A stretch of 64,000 nt of DNA from Actinomadura sp. J1-007 (GCF_009793335.1 NZ_WING01000001.1:6510001-6574000); one strand, 5' to 3'. Shown: positions 37,554-47,604, counted from the first letter of the stretch. The notes: generated by a model not told the origin, from the letters alone. Translations and numbers: made by a program.

Positions 37554-40397
37554 TCAGTCGTCCAGGGCGAGCGCGATGGGGTCGCGACTGGTGAAGCCCT
37601 GCCCGAAGGCGGTGGCGTAGGCGTCCTCGCCGAGGGCGCGGCGCACCGGGCGGTCGGTCTCGCGGTGCGCCTGCTCGAACGGGCCGTACAGCGCGACGCC
37701 GAAGGAGTGCCTGAGCCGCGCGGCGGCGCCGAAGAGGCGCGCGGCGCGGCGGGGCTCGCCGATCGCCGAGAAGTTCCAGGCGAGCAGCTCGACGCCCCAA
37801 GTGGGCAGCCAGGTGTCGTCCAGGGCGCGCTGGCGGGCGATCGCGTCGCGCAGCAGCTCGGTGGCCCGGTGCGGGTCGCCGTGGCGAAGCTCCGCGAGGC
37901 CGAGGCCCCACAGCGCCCACGAGTGGATCCAGCGCCCTCCGTGCTCCGTCGCCTCGGCCATGTAGACATCGCCGACGCGCATGCAGGTGGCGCGGTCGCC
38001 GAGGAACGCGGCGGCCATGCTCCACACCATCGTCGCCTGGTGGGCCTCGCCGGTCAGGCCCGCGCCGCGGAACGCGTCGCGGGCGCGGGCCAGCAGCGGG
38101 ATGGAGGAGGGGTCGCCCAGCGCGAGGAGCGCGTGCGCGCCTTCGGCCAGTGCGGCGATCGCCGTCGCGGTGGAGCCGTCGTGGGCGGTGGTGCGGCACG
38201 CCTCCGCCCACCGTCCGGCGGACGGCCCGTCGCCCTGGCAGAGCGCCAGCCAGTTGAGGATGCCCGCGGCGGCGGCCCGCAGCTCCGGCGGCGCGCCCGG
38301 CTGGAGCGCCAGCATGGTCTCCAGCCAGTGCCGCCCCTCGCCCGGCGTGGCGTTGAACAGCCAGGTGTGCGCGCGGCCGAGCTCGACGGCGAGGCGCAGC
38401 CCGTCCGCCGCCTCGCCCGGCTCGGTGACGCAGAACTCCAGCGCGGCGCGCAGGTTGGGCAGCTCGCCGCGGATCCGCGCGAGCCACTCGTGGTCGTCCG
38501 GCCCGCACCACTCCATCGCGGCGCGCGAGGCGAGGGCGAGGTAGTGGTCGCGGTGCCGCGCCCTCAGCTCCGCCTCCCGGCCGAGGTCGCGCAGGCGCTC
38601 GCGGCCGTACTGGCGGATGGTCTCCAGGACCCGGTAGCGGGTGCTGCTCCCGCCCGTGTCGGCCGACAGGATGGACTTGCGGACGAGCCCGCTCAGGTCG
38701 TCGAGCACCGCGTGCCGTGCGGCCCCGTCCCCGCTCGCGTGCCCGTTCCCGGGCTCGGCGCCGTCGCGGCAGACGGTCTCCGCCGCGGCCAGGTCGAACC
38801 CGCCGGAGAACACCGACAGCCGGGCCCACAGCGCGCGTTCCCGCTCGGTGCACAGGTCGTGGCTCCACTCGACCACGCCCCGTAACGTGCGCTGCGCGTC
38901 CCCGTGGCCGCTCAGCAGGTGGAACCGGTCGTCGACCCGTTCGAGGATCTGGGCGGGGGAGAGCGTGTCGAGCCGCACCGCGGCCAGCTCGATCGCGAGG
39001 GGGACGCCGTCGAGCCGGCGGCAGAGCTGCTCGACGGTGTCGCGGTTGCCGCCGGTGATCTGGAAGTCGGGGGCGGACGCGGCGCCCCGTTCGGCGAACA
39101 GCCGCACCGCCTCCGCGCCGTCCAGCGGCGGAACGGGCAGGACGTGCTCGCCGGGCAGGCCGAGCCGCTGCCGGCTCGTGGTCAGCACCTTCAGCCCGGC
39201 GACCGCCCGCAGCAGCGCCCCGGCCAGCGCCGTGACCGCCTCGACCATGTGCTCGCAGTTGTCGAGCACGAGCAGCAGCCGCCTGCCGCGCAGCCGGTCG
39301 ACCAGGACCTCCAGGCCGGAACGGGCGGAACGGTCGCGGATCTCCAGCGCCTCCGCGACCGCCAGCTCCAGCAGGCCCGGCTCGGTGAGCGAGGACAGGT
39401 CGGCCAGCCACACGCCGTCGGGGAACGCCCCGGCCTCGCGCGCGGCCGACCGCAGCGCCAGGCGGGTCTTGCCGACCCCGCCGACCCCCGTCAGCGTGAC
39501 CAGCCGGGCGGTCTCCAGCAGGCGGGCCGTGCGCGCGAGCTGCGGTTCGCGGCCGACGAACGTGGTCATCTCAGCTGGCAGGTTGCCGGGTCCCCAGGCG
39601 TCGCCGGGCGGGCCGGGGGCGCCGTGCCCGCCGGCCGCGGGGCCGGGCCCGTCCGGACGGTCGAGGGCGGGGTCGGCGACCAGCAGCCGCCGGTGCAGCT
39701 CCCGCAGCTCCGGCCCGGGGTCGACGCCGAGCTCGTCGGCGAGCAGGGCGCCGACCTCGGCGTAGCACCGCAGCGCCTCGCCCTGGCGGCCCGAACGGTA
39801 CAGCGCCACCATGAGGCGGCCCCAGAACCGTTCCCGCAGCGGGTGCGAGCCGGTGAGCCTGCGCAGCTCCGGGAGGACGTCCGCGTGCAGGCCGAGCGCG
39901 AGGTCGGCGTCGATCCGCAGCTCCACCGCGCGCAGGCGGCGCTCGGTCAGGACCGGGTCCATCTCCCGCCGCAGCGACTCGGAGCCGAGGTCGGAGAGCG
40001 GCTGCCCGCGCCACAGCTCCAGCGCCTCGCGCAGCAGCGCCGCGGTCTCGCGCGGCTCCGCGGCGGCCCTGGCGCGCTCCACCAGCGCGTCGAAGCGGTG
40101 CAGGTCGAGCGCGCCCTCTTCGACCGTCATCAGGTAGCCGCGCGGGTGCGACAGCAGCGGGCACGGCTCGCCGAGCCGCCGCCGTACGCGCAGCACGTAG
40201 TTCTTCACGGCGTTGCGCGCGCCGCCCGGAGGGTCGTCGCCCCACAGCCTCGCCACCAGGGTCTCCACCGGGACGACGCGGTTGGCGTCGAACAGCAGCG
40301 CGGCGATCAGGGCGCGGTGCTTCGGGGCGCTGACGGTCATGGGCACGCCGTCGGAGAGCACCTCCAGGGGGCCCAGCACCTTGAACTCGAACGCCAC
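37554..40397 (-). CDS. SARP-family regulator, AfsR-like with NB-ARC ATPase
   Basis: A 947-aa regulator read from GTG 40397. An OmpR-type winged helix (1-95: FKVLGPLEVLSDGVPM to NAVKNYVLRVRRRLGE) and a BTAD helical domain (about 98-245: DALDLHRFDALVERAR-like and LADELGVDPGPELRELHRRLL) form the SARP part. An NB-ARC/AAA ATPase follows, with LVTLTGVGGVGKTRLAL (Walker A) and RLLLVLDNCEHMVEAV (Walker B), then a TPR-like helical C terminus. This is the architecture of AfsR-type activators of secondary metabolism. It is divergent from a LuxR-ATPase regulator and close to the lanthipeptide locus, but its targets are not shown. Confidence 0.88.
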   Translation of the reverse strand: MAFEFKVLGPLEVLSDGVPMTVSAPKHRALIAALLFDANRVVPVETLVARLWGDDPPGGARNAVKNYVLRVRRRLGEPCPLLSHPRGYLMTVEEGALDLHRFDALVERARAAAEPRETAALLREALELWRGQPLSDLGSESLRREMDPVLTERRLRAVELRIDADLALGLHADVLPELRRLTGSHPLRERFWGRLMVALYRSGRQGEALRCYAEVGALLADELGVDPGPELRELHRRLLVADPALDRPDGPGPAAGGHGAPGPPGDAWGPGNLPAEMTTFVGREPQLARTARLLETARLVTLTGVGGVGKTRLALRSAAREAGAFPDGVWLADLSSLTEPGLLELAVAEALEIRDRSARSGLEVLVDRLRGRRLLLVLDNCEHMVEAVTALAGALLRAVAGLKVLTTSRQRLGLPGEHVLPVPPLDGAEAVRLFAERGAASAPDFQITGGNRDTVEQLCRRLDGVPLAIELAAVRLDTLSPAQILERVDDRFHLLSGHGDAQRTLRGVVEWSHDLCTERERALWARLSVFSGGFDLAAAETVCRDGAEPGNGHASGDGAARHAVLDDLSGLVRKSILSADTGGSSTRYRVLETIRQYGRERLRDLGREAELRARHRDHYLALASRAAMEWCGPDDHEWLARIRGELPNLRAALEFCVTEPGEAADGLRLAVELGRAHTWLFNATPGEGRHWLETMLALQPGAPPELRAAAAGILNWLALCQGDGPSAGRWAEACRTTAHDGSTATAIAALAEGAHALLALGDPSSIPLLARARDAFRGAGLTGEAHQATMVWSMAAAFLGDRATCMRVGDVYMAEATEHGGRWIHSWALWGLGLAELRHGDPHRATELLRDAIARQRALDDTWLPTWGVELLAWNFSAIGEPRRAARLFGAAARLRHSFGVALYGPFEQAHRETDRPVRRALGEDAYATAFGQGFTSRDPIALALDD

Positions 40398-40659
40398 CGC
40401 CCCATCGTTCCACGACGCGGCGTGACCGGTGCGATACCGAGAGGTGACCGGCCGGGGAGAGGGTGTTGGTGACCGCCTGGACCGGGCCGAGCAGGCGGGG
40501 CCGTACGGACGGCCCGTCCGATGGGGATCGGGCGCGGGGAACGGGGAGTGCGGCGGGGCGCGCGACGCGCGCCGCGCGTCGGCCCGCGGAACCTTGACTG
40601 ACTCTGTGCCGGCCGGGGGCCGGTTGGGCTGTGCGGCACACGGATGTGAAGGAGTGGTC

Positions 40660-43449
40660 GTGAAACCCCTCAGCGGACGAGAGCAGGCCGTCGAGCAGCT
40701 CGAACGGCTCCTGCGCGAGGCGGCGCAGGGCAGGTGCGTCTTCGCGGCGATCAGCGGGGCCGCCACGATCGGGAAGAGCGAGCTGCTGCGGCACTTGGAG
40801 GAGTTCGCCGCCGAGTCCGGCGTCACCGTGCTGCGCGCGCGGCCGTCCGGCAAGGAACCGGTGCCGTACGGGATCGTGGACGACCTGCTCGGCCCGGAGA
40901 GCGCCCTGCTCCCGCCCGGCGGGGGCGCGGGGCCCGACTTCGCGGCGGCCCGCGAACGGCACCGTTCCCTCGACCGACTGGCCGAGCGGGGGCCCGTACT
41001 GATCAGCCTGGACGACGCCCATCTCGGTGACGCCGAGTCGCTGCGCTGGCTGCGGCGGCTCGGTGACCGGCTCGCCGCGAGCCCGGTCGCCGTGGCGTTC
41101 ACCTGGGAGCCCCGGCTCGACCGCAGGATGCCGTCCGCCCTCCGCGAGATCGTCTACCAGCCGAACACGCGGCGGATCCACCTGGAGGGCCTCACCCGCG
41201 AGGGCGTCGCCCGGATGCTGGCCGCCGGTCCCGAGCCCGCGCCGTCCCGCCGCCACGCGGCGGCCTGGCACGCGATCACCGGCGGCAACCCGTTCCTGGT
41301 CCGCGCCCTCCAGCGCGACCACGCCGACCTCCGCGCCTCCGCGCCGCGCGACGGCACCCCGGGGGAGCCGCCGGGCGAGGACGGGCCCGTCGCGGGGAAC
41401 GGGTTCCGCCACGCCGTCCTGGTGTGCCTGCACCGTCTGGAACCGCTGGAGGTGGACGTCTGCCGGAGCCTCGCGCTGCTGGACGTCGCGTCCGGCCCCG
41501 GTACGCCGCCGGAGGCCGGTGATCCCACGATGCTCGCGCGGCTCTTCGACGTGAGCGAGAAGGCGGTGGGCGAGGTCATCGCGAAGCTGACGTCGCTCGG
41601 GCTGCTGGACGGCGCCCGGTTCCGGCATCGCGCCGTACGCGACGCCGTGGCCGAGAGCGTCACGGCGGACGAGGAGACCGAGCTGCGCTACCGGGCCGCC
41701 CGCCTGCTGTACGAGGCGGGGACGCCGGCCGTGGCCACCGCGCGGCAGCTCCTCAAGGTGGGACCGCAGCGGCAGGGGTGGGCGGTACGGCTCCTCACCG
41801 AGGCCGCCGCGCACGCGCTGGACGGCGACGTGCCGTTCGCGATCGAGTGCCTGGAGCTCGCCCGCGAGTGCTGCACGGACGCCGCGGAGGCCGGGGCCCT
41901 CCGGGCGAGGCTGGCCGGCCTCAACTCGATGCTGGACCCGGCCCATTCCGCGTCCCGGTTCCTCGCGCTCAAGGAGGAGGTGCTCGCGGGCGCGCTGGGC
42001 CCGCGGCACGTCCCGCCGATCGCGCGGGCCCTGCTGTGGAACCTCCGGTTCGACGAGGCGGCCGAGGTCGTCGGGCACGCCGCCGCGGCCGGAGCCGCCG
42101 CGGAACCCGGCCTGCGGGGCGTCCGCCTGACCGCGGCGGTCAGCTTCCCCGACCTGCTCGCCCGCCTCGGCGCCGCCGTCCCGCCGGACGTCCCGGACCC
42201 GGACGACCCGCGCCTCCCCGACGCCGCCGACCTTCCGCCGGAGCTCCGCGCCGCGCGCGGCCTGCGCGCCGTCCTGGCCCGCGCCGGGGACGAGCACACC
42301 GTCGCGCGGATGGAGCAGATCCTCCAGAACGAGAGCCTGCCCCGGTCCTCGTTCTGCGTCGTCGAGCCCGCGATCCTCGGCCTCGTCTACTCCGACGAGT
42401 CGGCGTCCGCCTCCGGGTGGTGCGAGCGCTTCCTCGCCGACGCGGAACGCCTCGGGCTGACGGCGTGGCGCGCGGTGCTCGGCGGGCCGGCGGCGCTCGC
42501 CTCCCTGCGCCGGGGGATGCCGCTCCGCGCGGCCGAGGAGGCGCGCGCCACCCTCGCCCTCCTTCCCGAACGGGAGCTGGGGCCCTGCGCGGGCCTCACG
42601 CTGGCCACCCTCGCCGAGGCGTACACCGCGCTCGGCGAGACCGCGAAGGCCGCCGAGTGCTTCGCCGGGCCCGCGCCGTCCGCCCTGTTCCAGACCCGCG
42701 CCGGGCTGCACTACCTGTTCGCGCGCGGCAGGCACCTGCTCGCGGCGGGCCGCCCGCACGCCGCGCTGGCGGACTTCACGACCTGCGGCGAGCTGATGGA
42801 ACGGTGGGACATGGACACGCCCGCGCTCGTTCCCTGGCGGACGGGCGCGGCCGAAGCCTGGCTGCTGCTCGGGGACGCCGACCGCGCCCGCGGCCTGCTG
42901 AAGGACGAGCTGTCCCTCGCCGAGGGCCTGTCTCCGCGCGCGCACGGCATCGCGCTGCGCCGGCTCGCCGCCGTCCACGACCCGCGCGAGCGGCCGGTGC
43001 TCCTCGAACGCTCGCTGCGCTCCCTCCAGGCGGGCGGGGACCGGTACGAGATGGCGGGGGCGTTCGGGGAGCTGGCCGACGCCTACCGCGCGCTCGGCGA
43101 CGGCACCAAGGCCCGCGTCGCCGGACGCCGCGCGCGGCAGATCGCGGACCACCGCCGCCGGGACGCGCCGTTCCCCGCGCCGCGCACGGACCTCGCGCCC
43201 TGGACGCGGGACGCGAGGCCGCGCCGCGCCGAACGCGGCCAGGACGCCCTCGCCAAGCTCAGCCGTTCGGAACGCCCCGTCGCGGTCCTCGCCGCCCAGG
43301 GGCTCACCAACCGGGAGATCGCGGGCAGGCTGTTCGTCACCATGAGCACGGTCGAGCAGCACCTGACGCGGATCTACCGCAAGCTGGGCATCCGCAGCCG
43401 CGACCAGCTCCCCGTGGACCTGCCCGCCCACCCCGCGCCCGCCGCCTGA
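40660..43449 (+). CDS. LuxR-family regulator with N-terminal AAA ATPase (LAL type)
   Basis: A 929-aa LAL regulator. GTG 40660 is favoured because GGAG lies 6 nt upstream; an alternative GTG two codons earlier is too close to it. The N-terminal ATPase has PLSGREQAVEQL, a P-loop GAATIGKSELLRHLEEF and Walker B VLISLDDAHLGD. The centre is a TPR-like helical array (about 400-830). The C terminus is a LuxR HTH (LTNREIAGRLFVTMSTVEQHLTRIYRKLGIRS). Such proteins activate secondary-metabolite genes in actinomycetes. The 262-bp gap to the divergent SARP gene holds both promoters. Confidence 0.88.
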   Translation: MKPLSGREQAVEQLERLLREAAQGRCVFAAISGAATIGKSELLRHLEEFAAESGVTVLRARPSGKEPVPYGIVDDLLGPESALLPPGGGAGPDFAAARERHRSLDRLAERGPVLISLDDAHLGDAESLRWLRRLGDRLAASPVAVAFTWEPRLDRRMPSALREIVYQPNTRRIHLEGLTREGVARMLAAGPEPAPSRRHAAAWHAITGGNPFLVRALQRDHADLRASAPRDGTPGEPPGEDGPVAGNGFRHAVLVCLHRLEPLEVDVCRSLALLDVASGPGTPPEAGDPTMLARLFDVSEKAVGEVIAKLTSLGLLDGARFRHRAVRDAVAESVTADEETELRYRAARLLYEAGTPAVATARQLLKVGPQRQGWAVRLLTEAAAHALDGDVPFAIECLELARECCTDAAEAGALRARLAGLNSMLDPAHSASRFLALKEEVLAGALGPRHVPPIARALLWNLRFDEAAEVVGHAAAAGAAAEPGLRGVRLTAAVSFPDLLARLGAAVPPDVPDPDDPRLPDAADLPPELRAARGLRAVLARAGDEHTVARMEQILQNESLPRSSFCVVEPAILGLVYSDESASASGWCERFLADAERLGLTAWRAVLGGPAALASLRRGMPLRAAEEARATLALLPERELGPCAGLTLATLAEAYTALGETAKAAECFAGPAPSALFQTRAGLHYLFARGRHLLAAGRPHAALADFTTCGELMERWDMDTPALVPWRTGAAEAWLLLGDADRARGLLKDELSLAEGLSPRAHGIALRRLAAVHDPRERPVLLERSLRSLQAGGDRYEMAGAFGELADAYRALGDGTKARVAGRRARQIADHRRRDAPFPAPRTDLAPWTRDARPRRAERGQDALAKLSRSERPVAVLAAQGLTNREIAGRLFVTMSTVEQHLTRIYRKLGIRSRDQLPVDLPAHPAPAA

Positions 43450-43538
43450 CCCCGCCTCCAGGGGAACCAGGGCGGTCGAATGGTGGGGGTTTGGGTGGGT
43501 ATGACGGGGTGGAACGTGGATCAGAGGCAGGGGGAGTC

Positions 43539-43796
43539 ATGGTCCGCAAGAAGATGGAAGGGAACGAGGAGCAGCGCCGGAAGGCGGCCCGCGAGGCCAG
43601 AGCGGCGGGAACGACGCCGAGCGCCCGCAACGCCACGACCGGCGCGTCCAAGCAGCCTCACACGCTGCCGAAGCACGACCCGCACCACCACGTGCAACGG
43701 CTCGACAGCATCCACAGGGGCAAGCAGCAGGACGAGTCGCCGAGCCCGAAGCCGGGCTACGGCGAGCCCGCCTCCAAGAGGCGCCGCGAAAGCTGA
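43539..43796 (+). CDS. Small basic hydrophilic protein, function unknown
   Basis: An 85-aa protein starting at ATG 43539 behind GGGGAG. The sequence is rich in Lys, Arg, Glu, Gln and Ser, with MVRKKMEGNEEQRRKAAREARAAGTTPSARNATTGASKQ at the start and a His cluster (HDPHHHVQRLDSIHRGK). It has no hydrophobic segment and is probably largely disordered. I believe similar small proteins occur widely in actinomycetes, but no role is known to me. It sits 90 bp after the LuxR-ATPase gene and before a DUF2795 gene. Confidence 0.65.
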   Translation: MVRKKMEGNEEQRRKAAREARAAGTTPSARNATTGASKQPHTLPKHDPHHHVQRLDSIHRGKQQDESPSPKPGYGEPASKRRRES

Positions 43797-43945
43797 TCCG
43801 CCCCACACTCGTGCCGTACGCAGGAGACCGGCGCCGCCACGCCCGACGGCGGGCGGACCCGGTCCCTCCGCGGACGCCGCCCCGGCCCGGCCCAACGCCG
43901 GCGGCCGGGCGGCGGCGTCCCGGCGACTGAGGAAGAGGATGATCC

Positions 43946-44278
43946 ATGAAGATCGCGAGCACTCGCCAGGTCGAGGACCTGCTGGACGACCTCGACTTCC
44001 CGGCGAGCAAGCAGGAGATCGTCGACCACGCGGGCCGGCGGGGGTCCGGCACGAGAGGCGAGAAGGCCCTCGCCGCGCTCCCGCTCGGGGAGTACGGCAA
44101 TCTCGACGAGGTGCTGAGATCCGTTCCGCTGGACCCGGCGCCCGACCGCAGCGCCTCGGAACGCGACCGCCAGAGGCTCCACCACCGCAAGCCGGGCCTC
44201 GCCGAGCACATGCGCGAGACCGAGCCTCCGCCCATCGAGGAGGAGCTGCGCGACGAGCCCGGGGACAGGTGGCGCTGA
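43946..44278 (+). CDS. DUF2795 domain protein
   Basis: A 110-aa protein from ATG 43946 behind GAGGAAGAGG. It has the DUF2795 core VEDLLDDLDFPASKQEIVDHAGRRG, then ALAALPLGEYGNLDEVLRSVP and a charged C-terminal tail (HHRKPGLAEHMRETEPPPIEEELRDEPGDRWR). The domain is common in actinobacteria and resembles a short helical fold that may act in regulation or stress; no activity is established. It may be co-transcribed with the small gene upstream (150 bp gap). Confidence 0.8.
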   Translation: MKIASTRQVEDLLDDLDFPASKQEIVDHAGRRGSGTRGEKALAALPLGEYGNLDEVLRSVPLDPAPDRSASERDRQRLHHRKPGLAEHMRETEPPPIEEELRDEPGDRWR

Positions 44279-44442
44279 CTGTGACCGCACCGTCCCGTCC
44301 TCTGCGAAACGCTTGCGTTTCGCTGGAGCGTGCCATAGCTTCGGGCGGGTAATCGTCCGGATGCGCTGAGTGCGGGGGGTCATGGAGAACGACGTGGTGA
44401 CGTCCGCCCGATGAGGGCGGGGAGACCGGGGACCCCGGGGCG

Positions 44443-45012
44443 GTGCGCCGCACGCGGCTGACGCCGGAGCGCGAGGGCGAGCTCTACGAGGCCGTTCTCG
44501 ACCTGCTGCGGGAGGCCGGGTACGACTCGCTGACCATGGAGGCCGTGGCGGCCCGGTCGCGGTCGAGCAAGGCGACCCTCTACCGCCAGTGGAGGACCAA
44601 GCCGCAGCTCGTCGCGGCGGCCCTGCGCCACGCCAAGCCGTTCACCCTGGACGACCTGGACACCGGGACGCTGGCCGGCGACCTGTACGAGATGGCCCGC
44701 CGGGCCGGTGAGGGCAAGAAGGACCTGGCCCTCGTCCGCGCCGTGGCCCCGGCCGTACGGCACGACCCCGACCTGGCCGACGCCATGCGCAAGGCCCTGG
44801 TCGAGCCCGAACTGGAAGTGATGCGCGCGATCCTCGGGCGCGCGGCCGCGCGGGGTGAGATCCCCGCGGACTCCCCGGCCCGCGAGTTCCTGCCGCACAT
44901 GTGGGCCGGGGCGATGTTCGCCCGCCCGCTCGTCGAGCAGCGGGAGCCCGACACCGAGTACCTCCGGCGCTACCTGGACGCCGTCGTCCTGCCCGCGCTG
45001 ACACGCGAATAA
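44443..45012 (+). CDS. TetR-family regulator
   Basis: A 189-aa regulator: TRLTPEREGELYEAVLDLLREAGYDSLTMEAVAARSRSSKATLYRQWRTKPQLVAAAL is a full TetR HTH, and the rest is the TetR_C helical ligand domain. GTG 44443 is the first supported start; an in-frame TGA lies at 44398. It is 63 bp upstream of the MFS transporter on the same strand, so it probably represses itself and that pump in response to the pump's substrate. Confidence 0.88.
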   Translation: MRRTRLTPEREGELYEAVLDLLREAGYDSLTMEAVAARSRSSKATLYRQWRTKPQLVAAALRHAKPFTLDDLDTGTLAGDLYEMARRAGEGKKDLALVRAVAPAVRHDPDLADAMRKALVEPELEVMRAILGRAAARGEIPADSPAREFLPHMWAGAMFARPLVEQREPDTEYLRRYLDAVVLPALTRE

Positions 45013-45075
45013 GCCGCCGGCCGTCCCGCCGACCCGGACGCCGGCCACCATCTGCCGTTCCCTGGAGGGACCCTC

Positions 45076-47604
45076 ATGTCAACAAGTGCCGTCGGCGATC
45101 GCGTCGACACGGCCTCGCCGGCCGGCACGCGGACCGGCGGGGAGGCGCCCCGGCCGTCCGCCCGCCGCTGGTGGGCGCTGGCCGCCATCGGGCTCGCCCA
45201 GCTCATGGTGGTGCTGGACGCCACCATCGTGAACATCGCCCTGCCGTCGGCCCAGCACGAGCTCGGCTTCGACAACGACGGCCGGCAGTGGATCGTGACC
45301 GCCTACTCGCTCGCGTTCGGCAGCCTGCTGCTGCTCGGCGGGCGCCTCGCCGACCTGTTCGGCCGCAGGACGACGTTCCTGATCGGGCTGGTCGGGTTCG
45401 CGGCGGCGTCCGCGCTCGGCGGGGCGGCGAGCGGGTTCACGATGCTCGTCGCGGCGCGCGCGTTGCAGGGCGTGTTCGGGGCGCTCCTCGCGCCGTCCGC
45501 GCTGTCGCTGCTGACCACGACCTTCACCGACCCGAGGGAGCGGTCGAAGGCGTTCGGCATCTTCGGCGCGATCGCCGGCACCGGCGGCGCCATCGGCCTG
45601 CTGCTCGGCGGGCTGCTCACCGAGCACCTCGACTGGCGCTGGACGCTGTACGTCAACGACATCATCGCCGTCGCCGCGGTGATCGGAGCCGTCGCGTTCC
45701 TCAGCAGGCAGCCTCCGACGCAGCGGCCGAAGCTCGACGTCCTCGGCACCGTGCTCGTCGCGACCGGCCTGTTCGGCGTCGTCTTCGGGTTCGCCAACGC
45801 CGAGACCCACGCGTGGGACGACTGGCGGTGCTGGGCGTTCCTCGCCGCGGGCGGCGTGCTGCTGGTGCTGTTCGCGCTGTGGCAGCTCAAGGCGAGCCAC
45901 CCGCTGCTGCCGCTGCGCGTGCTCGCCGACCGCAACCGCGCCGCCTCGTACCTGAGCGTGTTCATCACGGGCACGGGCATGTTCGCGATCTTCCTGTTCC
46001 TGACGTACTACCTCCAGCAGACGATGGGCTACTCGCCGGTCAGGACGGGCCTGGCGTTCCTGCCGATGATCGGCGCGCTGATGGTCACCGCGCAGGTGAC
46101 GACCAACGTGCTGCTCCCGCGGCTCGGCCCGAAGCTGCTCGTCCCCGCCGGGATGGTGATCGCCGGGGGCGGCCTGGTCTGGCTGACCAGGCTCGGCCTG
46201 GACAGCGGCTACAACGCGCAGGTCCTGCCCGCGCTGCTGGCGCTCGGCGTCGGCATCGGCACGATGATGCCGACCGCGATGAGCCTGGCGACGCTCGGCG
46301 TCGCGGGCCACGACCAGGGCGTGGCCTCGGCCATGGTCAACACCATGCAGCAGATCGGCGGCTCGATCGGCACGGCGCTGTTCAACACGCTGGCCGCGAC
46401 CGCCGCCACCGGCTACGCCAAGGACCACGCCGGGATGGAGCGGCTGGCCGAGCACGCCACCGTCCACAGCTACCAGACGGCGTTCTGGTGGGCGGCCGGG
46501 TTCTTCGCCGCGGGACTCGTCGTCGCGGTCCTGCTGTACCGGCGGGGACGGCCGTTCGCCCACGCCCACACCCCGCAGCACGCCGCCACCGCGAAGCAGG
46601 ACGCGCCCGCCGCGAAGCCGGACGAGCCCGCCCCGACGCAGCCGGACGGTGTCCCCGTGCCGCAGGACGCGTCGGCGCCGGACGGTGTGACGGCCTACCA
46701 GACGCCCGCCGTGCAGGACACCCGCCCGGCGGCCCCCGCCATGGCGAACGCGCCGGCGGCTCCGCAGGCCCAGGGCGCGGCGGACGAGGCGCGGACGGCC
46801 GGTCCCGCGCTGTACGGCCGGGTCCTGACCGGCGGAGACGTCCCGGTGCCCGGCGCCGCCGTCACCCTGATCGACTCGACCGGACGCCAGCTCGGCCGCA
46901 CCGTCACGGGCGGGGACGGCGCGTACGTCCTGCGCGCTCCGAGCGCCGGGACGGCCGGGAGCGGCGGGCCGTACGTGCTCGTCGGCTCGGCGGCCGGCCA
47001 CCAGCCGCAGGTCGCGACGCTCGACCTCGGCGCCGCCCCGCTCGGCTTCGACCTGACCCTCGGCGGGACGGGCGAGCTGACCGGGACGGTGCGCGCGGCG
47101 GGCGCGCCGCTGCCCGGCGCGGTGGTGGTGGCGACCGACCAGCAGGGCGAGGTCGTCGGCTCCGCCACCACCGGCCCGGACGGCGTGTACCGGCTGCGCG
47201 GTCTCGCGCCGGGCCCGTACACGCTGGCCGTCAGCGCCGCGGGGCACCGGCCGCTGGCCGAACCCGTCGCCGTGGAGGGCGGCGCCGAGACCATGCGCGA
47301 CGCCGACCTCCAGCCCGTCGCGGCGGTCTCCGGAACGGTGCGGGGCCCCTCCGGCGAGCCGCTCAAGCACGCCCGGGTCACGCTCCTGGACTCCGCGGGC
47401 GAGCTGCTCGCCCAGAACGTCACCGGCTCCGACGGCGCGTACTCGTTCACGGGCCTGGAGGGCGGCGACTACACGGTGCTGGCCAGCGGGTACGCGCCCG
47501 TGAGCGCGACCGTCATGGTCTCCGGCCCCGGCCGCGAGGACCTCGACCTCACGCTCGGCAACGGGGCGGGGCCCGGCGCCGCCGCACCCTGGAGCACCTC
47601 CTAG
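45076..47604 (+). CDS. DHA2-family MFS efflux pump fused to three beta-sandwich repeats
   Basis: An 842-aa protein starting at ATG 45076 behind GGAGGG. Residues about 35-500 are a 14-helix DHA2 (EmrB/QacA) drug:H+ antiporter, with motif C-type LDATIVNIALPS, RLADLFGRR (motif A) and SPVRTGLAFLP. A Pro/Ala/Gln/Asp-rich linker (about 500-575) leads to three tandem carboxypeptidase-regulatory-like Ig folds, each with the xGxVxxxxGxPxxGAxVxLxDxxG...V/TxxDGxYxLxGL pattern (starting near LYGRVLTGGDVPVPGA, LTGTVRAAGAPLPGA and VSGTVRGPSGEPLKHA). The topology would decide whether the repeats face outside; with 14 helices and both ends cytoplasmic they would be inside. The TetR gene upstream is the likely regulator. 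Confidence 0.88.
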   Translation: MSTSAVGDRVDTASPAGTRTGGEAPRPSARRWWALAAIGLAQLMVVLDATIVNIALPSAQHELGFDNDGRQWIVTAYSLAFGSLLLLGGRLADLFGRRTTFLIGLVGFAAASALGGAASGFTMLVAARALQGVFGALLAPSALSLLTTTFTDPRERSKAFGIFGAIAGTGGAIGLLLGGLLTEHLDWRWTLYVNDIIAVAAVIGAVAFLSRQPPTQRPKLDVLGTVLVATGLFGVVFGFANAETHAWDDWRCWAFLAAGGVLLVLFALWQLKASHPLLPLRVLADRNRAASYLSVFITGTGMFAIFLFLTYYLQQTMGYSPVRTGLAFLPMIGALMVTAQVTTNVLLPRLGPKLLVPAGMVIAGGGLVWLTRLGLDSGYNAQVLPALLALGVGIGTMMPTAMSLATLGVAGHDQGVASAMVNTMQQIGGSIGTALFNTLAATAATGYAKDHAGMERLAEHATVHSYQTAFWWAAGFFAAGLVVAVLLYRRGRPFAHAHTPQHAATAKQDAPAAKPDEPAPTQPDGVPVPQDASAPDGVTAYQTPAVQDTRPAAPAMANAPAAPQAQGAADEARTAGPALYGRVLTGGDVPVPGAAVTLIDSTGRQLGRTVTGGDGAYVLRAPSAGTAGSGGPYVLVGSAAGHQPQVATLDLGAAPLGFDLTLGGTGELTGTVRAAGAPLPGAVVVATDQQGEVVGSATTGPDGVYRLRGLAPGPYTLAVSAAGHRPLAEPVAVEGGAETMRDADLQPVAAVSGTVRGPSGEPLKHARVTLLDSAGELLAQNVTGSDGAYSFTGLEGGDYTVLASGYAPVSATVMVSGPGREDLDLTLGNGAGPGAAAPWSTS

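Noticed and set aside
37069..37620. 183-aa plus-strand frame between ramR and the SARP gene
   Set aside because: Weak codon bias, no domain, and it overlaps the SARP 3' end in antisense.
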